Notes under the pieces: model-generated
The model's database searches: none
What the model saw: only the letters and a program-made list of their open reading frames with translations
Told to the model about the DNA's origin: nothing
Translations under genes and position numbers: made by a program
Part shown: positions 53,123-61,134 of the stretch, in pieces
How positions within the stretch are numbered: the stretch's first letter is position 1
How the letters are laid out: each line of letters opens with the position of its first letter
NCBI GenBank assembly: GCA_041389885.1
Contig: JAWKRB010000021.1
Span: forward strand, 1-64,000
Direction of reading: 5' to 3'
Source of the DNA: JAWKRB01 sp041389885
Lineage (GTDB): Bacteria > Myxococcota_A > Polyangia > Polyangiales > Ga0077539
DNA length: 64,000 bases

Positions 53123-54172
53123 TTGCGTGCGGGCGCAGTCCTCGCTGCGCTGATCGCGCTCCCCGGGTGCCGCCGCGCGCCCCCCGCGCCGCGCCCTCCC
53201 GCGCCCGCGCAGGAGGCGCCGGCCCCCGCGCCCCCTCCCGCGCCCCCTCCGCAGAGCCCCTGGTGCTGGCGCGCGTCGCCCCGCGTCGACGTGCGCGCCC
53301 TCGACGCGCGGGGGGCGGTGTGGTCCGTGCGGGGCACGCACCTGATCAACGAGACCGACCGCTCGGCGCTGGAGCTTCAGTCCGACCTCCCCTGCCCCAT
53401 GACCCCCGTGTGGGCGCTGCACTTCGACGACGACGACCGGGGCTACGCCCTGCTCTCGGGGCGCCTCTACGTGCGCCCGGGGCCCAACGCGCCCTTTCGC
53501 CTCACGCCCCTGTGCACCGACGTGCGCGGCGCGCCCTGGTCGCACCTCGCGCAGGGGGGCTTCGGGCTCGTGACCACGCCGCCGCGGGCGGGCGGGCGCT
53601 CGCTGCTGCTCACCAACGACCGCCAGGGCGCCATGGGCTGGTACGCCGTCACCGCGCTGGAGCCGAGCATCACCGACGCGATCCTCGACGCCGACCGCTC
53701 GATGGCCACCCTCTCGTCGGGGGGGCACCTCGTGGTGGTCGACCAGCGTCGGATCGTCGCGGGCGAGGTCCTCGCCACGCGCTCGGAGCTGTTCGCGGGG
53801 CTGCGCCGCACGAGCGCCGGCGTGCTCGCCTGGCGCGACGCCTCGCCCACGCGTCGGGTGATCGTCAGCGCAGACTCCCTGGGCGGAGAATTCGCCCGCG
53901 CCGAGGGCGAGCACCCCGCGTCGCGCACCCTCGCGGTGATGCGCCTCGACCTCGCGCGCGTCGTCGCGCTCACCGACCGCGGCGTCGAGCTCTCCGTCGA
54001 CAACGGCGAGCGCTACGAGCGCGTGCTCGACCGCGCGATCTCCGACGACGACGGCGCGCGGGCGGGCGCGGGGTGGCTCCCCGATCGACACCCCGCGGTG
54101 GCCCTCCCCGACGGCGTCGCCACGGACGATTGTTCGCCCTCGAACGATCTCCCTGACGGGGGCGCGCGATGA
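53123..54172 (+). CDS. Lipoprotein of unknown function, possible beta-propeller
   Basis: A 349-residue protein starting with TTG, with a signal peptide ending in a lipobox (ALIALPGC), a Pro/Ala-rich linker and a body with repeated beta blades (ARGAVWSVRGTHLIN, DRGYALLSGRLYVRP, GGFGLVTTPPRAGG, LTDRGVELSVDNGERYER) like a photosystem-stability or sialidase-type propeller. No ribosome site is visible and the gene lies 4 bp after the S1 gene. Its stop overlaps the start of the flavoprotein gene (ATGA), linking it to the next two genes. Confidence 0.72.
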   Translation: MRAGAVLAALIALPGCRRAPPAPRPPAPAQEAPAPAPPPAPPPQSPWCWRASPRVDVRALDARGAVWSVRGTHLINETDRSALELQSDLPCPMTPVWALHFDDDDRGYALLSGRLYVRPGPNAPFRLTPLCTDVRGAPWSHLAQGGFGLVTTPPRAGGRSLLLTNDRQGAMGWYAVTALEPSITDAILDADRSMATLSSGGHLVVVDQRRIVAGEVLATRSELFAGLRRTSAGVLAWRDASPTRRVIVSADSLGGEFARAEGEHPASRTLAVMRLDLARVVALTDRGVELSVDNGERYERVLDRAISDDDGARAGAGWLPDRHPAVALPDGVATDDCSPSNDLPDGGAR

Positions 54173-55389
54173 TCGACGTGCGCGAGTTCGACGTGGTGGT
54201 GATGGGGGGAGGCCCCGCCGGGAGCGTGACCGCGGCGCTCCTCGCGCAGGCGGGCGCGTCGGTGGTGGTGATCGAGCGAGAGCGCTTCCCCCGGCTGCGC
54301 GTGGGCGAGGGCGTGGCGCCCGCGAGCCTCGCGGTGCTCGAGGGCCTCGACCTGCGCGCGCCCCTCTCGGAGCGGTACACCTCCCGCGGCGGCACGCGGC
54401 TCTCGTGCGCGCGCACCGGCCGCACGCAGCGCTTCGCCTACGACGACGCCTTCGCCGACCTCGGGCCGGGCTGGATCGCCCCCCGCGCCCACCTCGACGA
54501 CGCCCTGCTGCGACGCGCCGCGGAGCTCGGCGCCACCGTGGTCACCCCCGCCTCGGTGGAGGACGTGCTCTTCGAGCGCGAGCGCGCCGCGGGCGTGCGG
54601 GTCGCGCACCCCGACGGCGCCCGCGAGGGCTTCGTCGCGCGGGTGATCGTCGACGCCACGGGGCAGGAGTCGCTCCTCGCGCGGCGCCTCGACGCGCGCG
54701 CGCCGATCCACGCCCTCGACCGCACGGCGATGTCGGCGTGGTGGCAGCACGCCGCGCGGCGCGAGGGCGACGAGGCCGGCGACCTCGAGGCCGTGGTCAC
54801 CCCGCACGGGTGGATCTGGCACGCGCCGCTCCCCGGCGTGGTGAGCTCCGTGGGCGCGCTGTGCTCGGCGGCGTGGACGCGCACGCGGCAGCGCGGCGAG
54901 AGCACCGACGACTTCTACGCGCGCACCCTCGACGACGCCGCGCCGGTGAAGGCCATGGTGCGCCGCGCGACGAAGCTCACCCCCGCCCGCGCCGCGTCGG
55001 GCTTCGCGTTCACCGCGCCGCGGCGCGCGGGCGAGGGCTGGCTGCTGGTGGGCGACGCCGCGGGCTTCGTCGACCCGCTCTTCGACAGCGGGATGCAGCT
55101 CGCCATCGGCGGCGCGGCGGAGGCGGCGCGGGCGGTGCTCGACGGGCTCGCGTCGAGGGAGGGCGCGACAAAGCGCTTCGCGCGCTACGCCGCCCGCGTG
55201 CGCCGCGCGTCGGAGCTCTACGCCGGGCTCGCGCAGGCGTTCTACGCGGGCACCCTCCCCGACGCGATGTTCGAGGCGCGCACGCGGGCGGCGCGGCAGC
55301 CCTGGGCGTCGATCCTCGCGGGCGACGTCTTCGGCGAGGACCCTCCCTGGCGCGCGAGCCTCCGGGCGCGCTTCCCGCTGCGCGCGTGA
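54169..55389 (+). CDS. FAD-dependent oxidoreductase, halogenase / geranylgeranyl-reductase-like
   Basis: A 406-residue flavoprotein. FAD-binding GGGPAGSVTAALLAQAG at the N-terminus, IERERFPRLRVGEG (typical of the tryptophan-halogenase/GGR superfamily), VDATGQESLLARR and the second flavin motif GWLLVGDAAGFVDPLFDSGMQLA. GWIWHAPLPG matches the WxWxIP-like region of flavin halogenases, though the catalytic Lys at the usual N-terminal site is not obvious. It could oxidise, reduce or halogenate a small molecule or lipid. The gene overlaps both neighbours and forms one unit with the lipoprotein and the HTTM protein. Confidence 0.83.
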   Translation: MIDVREFDVVVMGGGPAGSVTAALLAQAGASVVVIERERFPRLRVGEGVAPASLAVLEGLDLRAPLSERYTSRGGTRLSCARTGRTQRFAYDDAFADLGPGWIAPRAHLDDALLRRAAELGATVVTPASVEDVLFERERAAGVRVAHPDGAREGFVARVIVDATGQESLLARRLDARAPIHALDRTAMSAWWQHAARREGDEAGDLEAVVTPHGWIWHAPLPGVVSSVGALCSAAWTRTRQRGESTDDFYARTLDDAAPVKAMVRRATKLTPARAASGFAFTAPRRAGEGWLLVGDAAGFVDPLFDSGMQLAIGGAAEAARAVLDGLASREGATKRFARYAARVRRASELYAGLAQAFYAGTLPDAMFEARTRAARQPWASILAGDVFGEDPPWRASLRARFPLRA

Positions 55390-56720
55390 GCGTGCGAGAT
55401 CGCATCGCGCGGTGGTGCGTCGACGACGCCGTGAACCTCGCGGTGTTTCGCGTGAGCGTGGGGGCGGTGATCCTCTCGGTGTGGGAGGTGCACGACCTCG
55501 CGGTGAGCGCCTCGCGCCTCCCCATGGCCGTGCGCACCGCCCCCTGGGGGTGGGCCTGGGCGCTCCGCGCCGCGCCCCTCTCTCCCTCCCTCGCCGAGGG
55601 CTTGCGCGCGGTCATCCTCGTGGGCGCGCTCACGGGCGCGCTGGGTCTCTTCTCGCGGCTCTCCTTCGCGGCGGTCTCCCTCGCGGGGGTCTTCTTGTGG
55701 GCGCACGCGATGACCCTCGGCAGCGCGGTGCACTTTCACCACCTGCCGTGGTTCTCGCTGCTCCTCGCGGCGTCTCCCTGCGGCGACGCGCTCTCCCTCG
55801 ACCGCCTGCTCTTCAAGCGCGCCGCGGCGCCCCCCTCCGCCGCCTACGGCGTGCCCATTCGCGCGGCCTGGCTCCTGATCGGCGCGGTGTATTTCTTCCC
55901 GGGGATCTGGAAGCTCGCGACCTCGGGCCCGCCATGGATCTTCAGCGACAACCTGACGCTCCACATGCGGGCCAAGTGGTTTCAGATGGAGGGCTTCACG
56001 CCCCTCTTTCGCGTCGACCGCTACCCCACGCTCGTGCGCCTCGGCGCGCTCAGCGTGGTGGCCTTCGAGCTCAGCTTCTTCGCGCTCGTGCTGCGCCGCC
56101 GCACGCGTGTTCCTGCGGTGCTCGTCGCGCTGCTCTTTCACCAGGCCACCGACTGGTTCATGGGGCTGCGCTACCCCTCGCTGTGGTGCTGCTACGCGGT
56201 GTTCTTCGACTGGCGACGCCCCCTCGCGCGCTTCGCGCCGCGCGACGAATCCCCTGCGCCGCAGCGAGATGCGCGCGCTGCTGGAGTGGTGTCGGCGCTG
56301 CTGCTCGCGGGCGCGGTGACCCTCGGCGCGATGGGCGAGAGCGACGCGTGGCCCTTCGCCTGCTACCCCAAGTTCGACCGCCTCGCGCCCGCGACGCTGC
56401 CGGTGATGGAGGTCTACGCCGTGACCCCTGGGGGAGAGCGGCGCGTGCCTGATCGGGCGATCTTTCCGGCGGGGCGCACGCAGCGCTACTGGGCGCTCAC
56501 CTGGTCGCTCATGGGCGCGCACCGCAGCGAGCGGGCCAGCGCGCGTCGCTTCGCGGCGCTGTGGCAGAGCGCGGCGGCGCGCCCTGCGGCGAGGGCGGCG
56601 GTGGAGGGCGCGACGGCGCTGCGCTTCTACCGCGCGACGGCGAGCACCGACCCGGACCACCCCGCGGTGCTACGCAGGGTGCGGCTCGCGGAGCTCCCGC
56701 TCGCGACGACGCGACGCTGA
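55386..56720 (+). CDS. HTTM-domain membrane protein (vitamin K-dependent carboxylase-like)
   Basis: A 444-residue protein with about eight hydrophobic helices in its first 320 residues and a soluble end. The sequence around VNLAVFRVSVGAVILSVWE, HFHHLPWFSLLLAASPCGDALSLDRL, AVYFFPGIWKLATSGPPWIFSDNL and FHQATDWFMGLRYPSLWCCYAVFFDW has the shape of HTTM proteins, relatives of gamma-glutamyl carboxylase. The GTG start overlaps the flavoprotein stop (GTGA). A flavoenzyme next to a carboxylase-like membrane protein suggests a joint redox or lipid-modifying reaction; this is inferred. Confidence 0.8.
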   Translation: MSVRDRIARWCVDDAVNLAVFRVSVGAVILSVWEVHDLAVSASRLPMAVRTAPWGWAWALRAAPLSPSLAEGLRAVILVGALTGALGLFSRLSFAAVSLAGVFLWAHAMTLGSAVHFHHLPWFSLLLAASPCGDALSLDRLLFKRAAAPPSAAYGVPIRAAWLLIGAVYFFPGIWKLATSGPPWIFSDNLTLHMRAKWFQMEGFTPLFRVDRYPTLVRLGALSVVAFELSFFALVLRRRTRVPAVLVALLFHQATDWFMGLRYPSLWCCYAVFFDWRRPLARFAPRDESPAPQRDARAAGVVSALLLAGAVTLGAMGESDAWPFACYPKFDRLAPATLPVMEVYAVTPGGERRVPDRAIFPAGRTQRYWALTWSLMGAHRSERASARRFAALWQSAAARPAARAAVEGATALRFYRATASTDPDHPAVLRRVRLAELPLATTRR

Positions 56721-56819
56721 GGCCGGCGAGGCCGAAGCGCCGCGGGCCCACGAGGACGATCGCCCCTACCGCCGCGACCCGTCCGCCGTACGTTCCCGGG
56801 GGTCGTTCGGAGCGCACCC

Positions 56820-57827
56820 TCAGAACCGCAAGGCGCAGCCGCCTCCGAGGAGCCCCGGGGCGCACACCAGCGACGTGCGCGCCGGGCTGCGCGGCGCCGT
56901 GAGCAGCAGCACCGCGCCGGCGAGGGAGAGCGCCGCGCCGGTCGCGAGGGTCCCGACGGCCGCGCTGCCGAAGGTCGCGACCTCGCCGTGCAGCGACGTG
57001 CACGCCTCGCCCCCCAGCGGCACGCCGTCGCGCTCGGAGCACTGCATCGCGCCGTAGTCGTTGAAGGCGTTGGCGCGGGCCTCACGCAATCCCAGCAGCA
57101 CCGCGCCCGCGACGAGGGAGGCGCCCCCCACGCCGACGAGGGCCCAGCCCACCCGGGTCGCGACCGGCGTCGGCGCGGGCGCCGCGGGGCGCGGAGTGAC
57201 CGCGGGCGGAGGCACGACCACGGGCAGCGGCACGACCACCGGAGGCGCGACGACCACGGGCGGCGCCGTCTCGGGAGCCACCAGGGGGCGCAGCACCACC
57301 TGCTCCCGCGCCACGGCGCCCGCGGTGACCTCGACATCGCGGACCACGGTGTACCGCCCCGCGAGGCGCACCTCGACGCGCACCACGCCCACCAGCAGCG
57401 GCACCGGCTCGGCCATCGGCAACGTCGCGACGCGCTCGCCGTTCACCAGCACCTCGGCGCCCTCCTCGCCGCCCATCACCTGCAGCGCGCCGATGTGCTG
57501 CTCGATCGCGCGGAGGTCGCCCTCCAGCCGCGATCGCCGCGCGTTGACCCACGGGTCGGCGCGGTCGGCGAGGCCCGCGCGGAGGTCCTCTCGGGCCGCG
57601 AGCCAGCGACCCAGGGCCTGCTCCGCCCACGCGATCTGCACCCGCAGCCGCGGCGCGTCGCAGCTCGCCCGCGCCGCTTGAAAGCGCGCGAGCGCCTCGG
57701 CGTCGCGCCCGGCCCGGCGGAGGCCCACGCCGTCGTGAATGGCCGAAGCGCACGGATCTCTCTGCGCCGCAGCGAGATGCGCGCCACAGAGCATCGCGGC
57801 GAAGAGGGCGCCGACGCTACTCTTCAA
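56820..57827 (-). CDS. Exported TPR/PEGA-like protein, downstream of kinase
   Basis: A 335-residue protein with signal peptide (SSVGALFAAMLCGAHLAAAQ), TPR-like helices (about 25-100), a PEGA-like domain (about 115-180, GAEVLVNGERVATLPMAEPVPLLV), a Pro/Val-rich linker and one or two hydrophobic helices (VGWALVGVGGASLVAGAVLLG). It begins with TTG inside the last codons of the kinase gene (TTGAAGAGTAG) with GGAG six bases upstream, so translation is coupled. Same build as the protein at 38450-39475. It may be the substrate or partner of the kinase, as such pairs are common in myxobacteria. Confidence 0.78.
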   Translation of the reverse strand: MKSSVGALFAAMLCGAHLAAAQRDPCASAIHDGVGLRRAGRDAEALARFQAARASCDAPRLRVQIAWAEQALGRWLAAREDLRAGLADRADPWVNARRSRLEGDLRAIEQHIGALQVMGGEEGAEVLVNGERVATLPMAEPVPLLVGVVRVEVRLAGRYTVVRDVEVTAGAVAREQVVLRPLVAPETAPPVVVAPPVVVPLPVVVPPPAVTPRPAAPAPTPVATRVGWALVGVGGASLVAGAVLLGLREARANAFNDYGAMQCSERDGVPLGGEACTSLHGEVATFGSAAVGTLATGAALSLAGAVLLLTAPRSPARTSLVCAPGLLGGGCALRF

Positions 57828-59124
57828 TCGGCGCTCCGTTCGCCCCGACGGCGCGCTCGGGCGCGGCGCTGGGGCGTGGCCGCGCGGTCCTGACCGGGCG
57901 GGGGGGGGCGGGGTCGCGCGGAGCCACGGCCGGCGCCGCGGCCGGGGCGAGGACCACGGGCGCCGCGGGGGCGACCTCGGGCGGCGGCTCCGGGGGCGGA
58001 GGGTCGGCGGGGCGCGAGACCACCGGGGTGACGGGCGGAGGCGCCGCGGGGGTCGCGCGCGGCCGCAGCGCGAACGCAGCGCTCACCAGCAGCGCCGCGA
58101 GCGCCACGAAGGCCACCGCGACCGCGCCCCGGGCGCGCAGCATGGGGACCTCGAGGGGCGTCGCGGCCGCCGGCGGCGCTGAGGGCGGCGTCACCGCGGC
58201 CCCCTGAAACACCGCGGCCCACCGCGCGCGATCGGGCTCGGGCGCGAGGGGCAGCAGGGCGCGCGCGAGCTCGGCCACCGAGGCGAAGCGCGCGTCGGGA
58301 GCGACCGCGAGGGCGCGCTCGACGAGGTCGACGAGGGCGCTCGGCGTCTCGGGGGCGGCGACGCCGAGGGGATCGCGCTCCCCCGCGGTGATCGCCCGCA
58401 TCACGAGGTACAGCGACGCGCCCGCGAAGGGGCGGCGGCCCGCGGCGCACTCGTACATGATCGTGCCCAGCGCGAACTGGTCGCTCGCGGGGGTCACCGC
58501 GTGGGCGCCGAGCACCTGCTCCGGGGACATGTACCAGCTCGTGCCCAGCGTCGCGGCGCTGGAGGTGAGGCCCTCGGCGGCGCCGGGGTGGGTGAGCTTC
58601 GAGATGCCGAAGTCGAGCACCTTCACCACCTCGTCGCCGAGGGACGAGCGCGACAGGAAGATGTTCGCGGGCTTGAGGTCGCGGTGCACGATGCCCGCGC
58701 GGTGGGCCGCGTCGACCGCCGCGCACACCGGCAGCATCACCGAGGCGATGCGCGCGGGCGTCATGGGGCCGCGGGCGAGGTGCGCCTCGAGCGACTCACC
58801 CTCCAAGAGCTCCATCACGAGAAAGAGGTCGTCGCCCTCAGCGGCGAAGTCCGACACGTCGACGACGTGAGGGTGCCGCAGCTTCGACGCCGCGACGCCC
58901 TCCCGCGCGAAGCGCGCGCGCACCTGCGGCCTGGCGGCGAACTCGGGGCGCAGGAGCTTCAGGGCGACGCGCTTGTCGAGGTCCCGGTGCGTGGCCTCGT
59001 AGACCTCGCCCATGCCGCCGCAGCCGATGCGGCGCACCAGGGTGTAGCGCCCGAGCGTCGTGCCCGCGGGGCGCGAGGGCGGCTCGGGCGCGTCGGGATC
59101 GTACGAGAAGGTCTCCTCAAACAT
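57817..59124 (-). CDS. Transmembrane Ser/Thr protein kinase
   Basis: A 435-residue Hanks-type kinase. The domain covers about residues 25-290: GCGGMGEVY, VALKLLR, HRDLKPANIFLS, LDFGISK, GTSWYMSPEQ. A hydrophobic helix follows (VAVAFVALAALLVSAAFAL, about 330-350) and then a Pro/Ala-rich tail with no sensor fold. ATG at 59124 chosen, giving MFEETFSYD. It diverges from the FG-GAP lipoprotein gene over 38 bp, where TATCAT-type -10 sequences occur on both strands. Overlaps the start of the TPR gene. Confidence 0.93.
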   Translation of the reverse strand: MFEETFSYDPDAPEPPSRPAGTTLGRYTLVRRIGCGGMGEVYEATHRDLDKRVALKLLRPEFAARPQVRARFAREGVAASKLRHPHVVDVSDFAAEGDDLFLVMELLEGESLEAHLARGPMTPARIASVMLPVCAAVDAAHRAGIVHRDLKPANIFLSRSSLGDEVVKVLDFGISKLTHPGAAEGLTSSAATLGTSWYMSPEQVLGAHAVTPASDQFALGTIMYECAAGRRPFAGASLYLVMRAITAGERDPLGVAAPETPSALVDLVERALAVAPDARFASVAELARALLPLAPEPDRARWAAVFQGAAVTPPSAPPAAATPLEVPMLRARGAVAVAFVALAALLVSAAFALRPRATPAAPPPVTPVVSRPADPPPPEPPPEVAPAAPVVLAPAAAPAVAPRDPAPPRPVRTARPRPSAAPERAVGANGAPIEE

Positions 59125-59162
59125 GGGTGCGTCGCGCGGCGAGATGATAGACCGCTGAGGGC

Positions 59163-61118
59163 ATGACGGTGCTCCGGCCGACACGTTTCCTGCTCCTGGT
59201 TGGGATGACCGGCTGCACCGGGCTGCGCCAGTCTCCCAGCGACGCGCCTGCGGCAGACGTTGCACACGCGCAGGACAGCGACGCGCTCCACGATGCCACA
59301 GATGTCCCGCGGGACGGCCACGAGGCGACCGACGCCCTCGACGCGACCGCCATGGACGACGCCCTCGACGCGACCGCCATGGACGCCGCCCTCGACGCGA
59401 CCGCGATGGACGACGCCCTCGACGCGACCGCCATGGACGCCGCCCTCGACGCGACCGCGATGGACGCCGCGGACTCCGCGGAGGTCACGGCGCGAGACGT
59501 CGCCGGGCCGGACGTGGTCGACGTCCCCGCGGCCGCCGATGTAGACCCGGGGGCTCTGATCGCGCCGCGTCTCCGCGCGCCCCTCGCGGGGACGTGGATG
59601 AGCACCGGGCGCGTGACCTTTCGGTGGCTCCCGGTGCCCGGCCAGGACGCCGTGGTGGAGGTCTGCCCCGACGCGCGCTGCACCACCGTCGCGCGGGTGC
59701 TCCAGGGAGCCCCCGATGGCACCGCCTCCCCCTCCACCGACCTCGCCCAGGGGACCTGGTGGTGGCGCGTACGCCCGGTCGTCCGCGGCGTGCGCGGGCT
59801 CACCCCGAGCGCCACGTGGCACCTCGTGGTCGAGGGCCGCGGCGCCGCGCCCGCGAGCGCCACCGGCCTGCTCCTCGACCCCGACGCCGACGGTCGCCGA
59901 GACCTCTACGTCGGCGCGTGGCACGCGAGCATGGGCGCGGGCGAGGTGCGCGTGTGGATCCGCACGGCGGACCTCGCGCCAGGCCTCCAGCGCACCCTCG
60001 GTCCGATCACCCGGCGCGGCGCGGGCTGGGCCATCGCGCCCGCGGGTGACCTCGACGGCGACGGTCTCCCCGAGGTCGCGTACAGCGTGATGACCTCGCC
60101 CAACGAGAACGGCGAGGTGGTGCTGATCCGCGGCGACCGCAGCGGGAACCAGCTCACGATGACCGTGCTGAGCACCGGCGCCGACGACCTCACCTACGGC
60201 GCGGCCATCGCGGGGCTCGGCGACGTCGACGGCGACGGCTTCGGAGACTTCGCCGTCGCGCGCCCCTCGTACTTCAACAACCAGGACGGCACGGTCTTCG
60301 TGTACAGCGGCGCCGCCGGCGGCCTGCGGGGCTGGGACGGAACCGGCCGCGCCCTCCCCTCGACGACCCTGCGAGGAGCCTCGACCCAGGACAACGGCTT
60401 CGGGCGCTCCCTCGCGGGCGTCGGCGACCTCGACGGCGACGGCTACGCCGACCTCGTCGTGGGCGCGCCGCCCCGAGGCACCGTCACCCCCGGCGAGGTC
60501 TGCGTGCACCTCGGCGGCCCCGCGGGGCTCGCCGCCACACCGACGCGAATCCCTGCGCCGCAAGCGCTTCCGGCGATCTTCGGGTCGACCGTGGCCGGCG
60601 CCGGCGACCTCAACGGCGACGGCCTCGCCGACTTCGCGGCGTCGGGCGGCACCCGCGCCGACCCGCTGGTGTACGTCTTCTACGGCGCCCGCGCCGGACC
60701 TCGAACCACCCCCGACGTCGTGCTCCGCCCGCCCGAGACCGCGCTGAACTTCGGCAACGACATCGTGGGCGTGGGCGACGTCGACCGCGACGGCTGGGCC
60801 GACCTCGCCGTGAGCGCGACGGGCGCGCCGGGCGGCGGGCGCGTGTACATCTACCGGGGCGGCCCCTCGGGCGTAGACGCCACCGCCCCCTACGCGCTGC
60901 GCAGCGCCGAAGCCTCGACCCTCTTCGGGATGTCCCTGGGGAGCCACGGCGACGTGGACGGCGACGGGGCGCCAGACCTCGTCGTGGGCGACGCCTTCTT
61001 CGACCGCGAGGCCGGGCGCGTCTGGGTCTTTCGCGGGGCCGTCGGCGGCGTCGACCCCGTGCGCTGGCGCGCCCTCGACGGCGCCGCCGACGGCGAGCGC
61101 TTCGGGCAGTCCCTCTGA
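59163..61118 (+). CDS. FG-GAP/VCBS-type repeat lipoprotein
   Basis: A 651-residue surface lipoprotein. Lipobox LVGMTGC, then an Asp/Ala-rich linker with a nine-residue repeat (about 58-105), a fibronectin-like strand region (about 130-210), and a propeller of FG-GAP repeats from about 235 to the end: PAGDLDGDGLPEVAYS, GLGDVDGDGFGDFAVA, GVGDLDGDGYADLVVG, GAGDLNGDGLADFAAS, GVGDVDRDGWADLAVS, SHGDVDGDGAPDLVVG. The Dx(D/N)GDG loops bind calcium in known examples. Adhesion or matrix binding is inferred. The last repeat ends right at the stop, so the protein is complete. Confidence 0.88.
   Translation: MTVLRPTRFLLLVGMTGCTGLRQSPSDAPAADVAHAQDSDALHDATDVPRDGHEATDALDATAMDDALDATAMDAALDATAMDDALDATAMDAALDATAMDAADSAEVTARDVAGPDVVDVPAAADVDPGALIAPRLRAPLAGTWMSTGRVTFRWLPVPGQDAVVEVCPDARCTTVARVLQGAPDGTASPSTDLAQGTWWWRVRPVVRGVRGLTPSATWHLVVEGRGAAPASATGLLLDPDADGRRDLYVGAWHASMGAGEVRVWIRTADLAPGLQRTLGPITRRGAGWAIAPAGDLDGDGLPEVAYSVMTSPNENGEVVLIRGDRSGNQLTMTVLSTGADDLTYGAAIAGLGDVDGDGFGDFAVARPSYFNNQDGTVFVYSGAAGGLRGWDGTGRALPSTTLRGASTQDNGFGRSLAGVGDLDGDGYADLVVGAPPRGTVTPGEVCVHLGGPAGLAATPTRIPAPQALPAIFGSTVAGAGDLNGDGLADFAASGGTRADPLVYVFYGARAGPRTTPDVVLRPPETALNFGNDIVGVGDVDRDGWADLAVSATGAPGGGRVYIYRGGPSGVDATAPYALRSAEASTLFGMSLGSHGDVDGDGAPDLVVGDAFFDREAGRVWVFRGAVGGVDPVRWRALDGAADGERFGQSL
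59331..59471 (+). repeat. 27-bp tandem coding repeat (LDATAMD)
   Basis: Five direct copies of a 27-bp unit (start GACGCCCTCGACGCGACCGC) encode LDATAMDDA or LDATAMDAA in the linker of the FG-GAP lipoprotein, alternating between the two forms. Confidence 0.85.
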
Positions 61119-61134
61119 CCCGCCGCGGCTCCGC

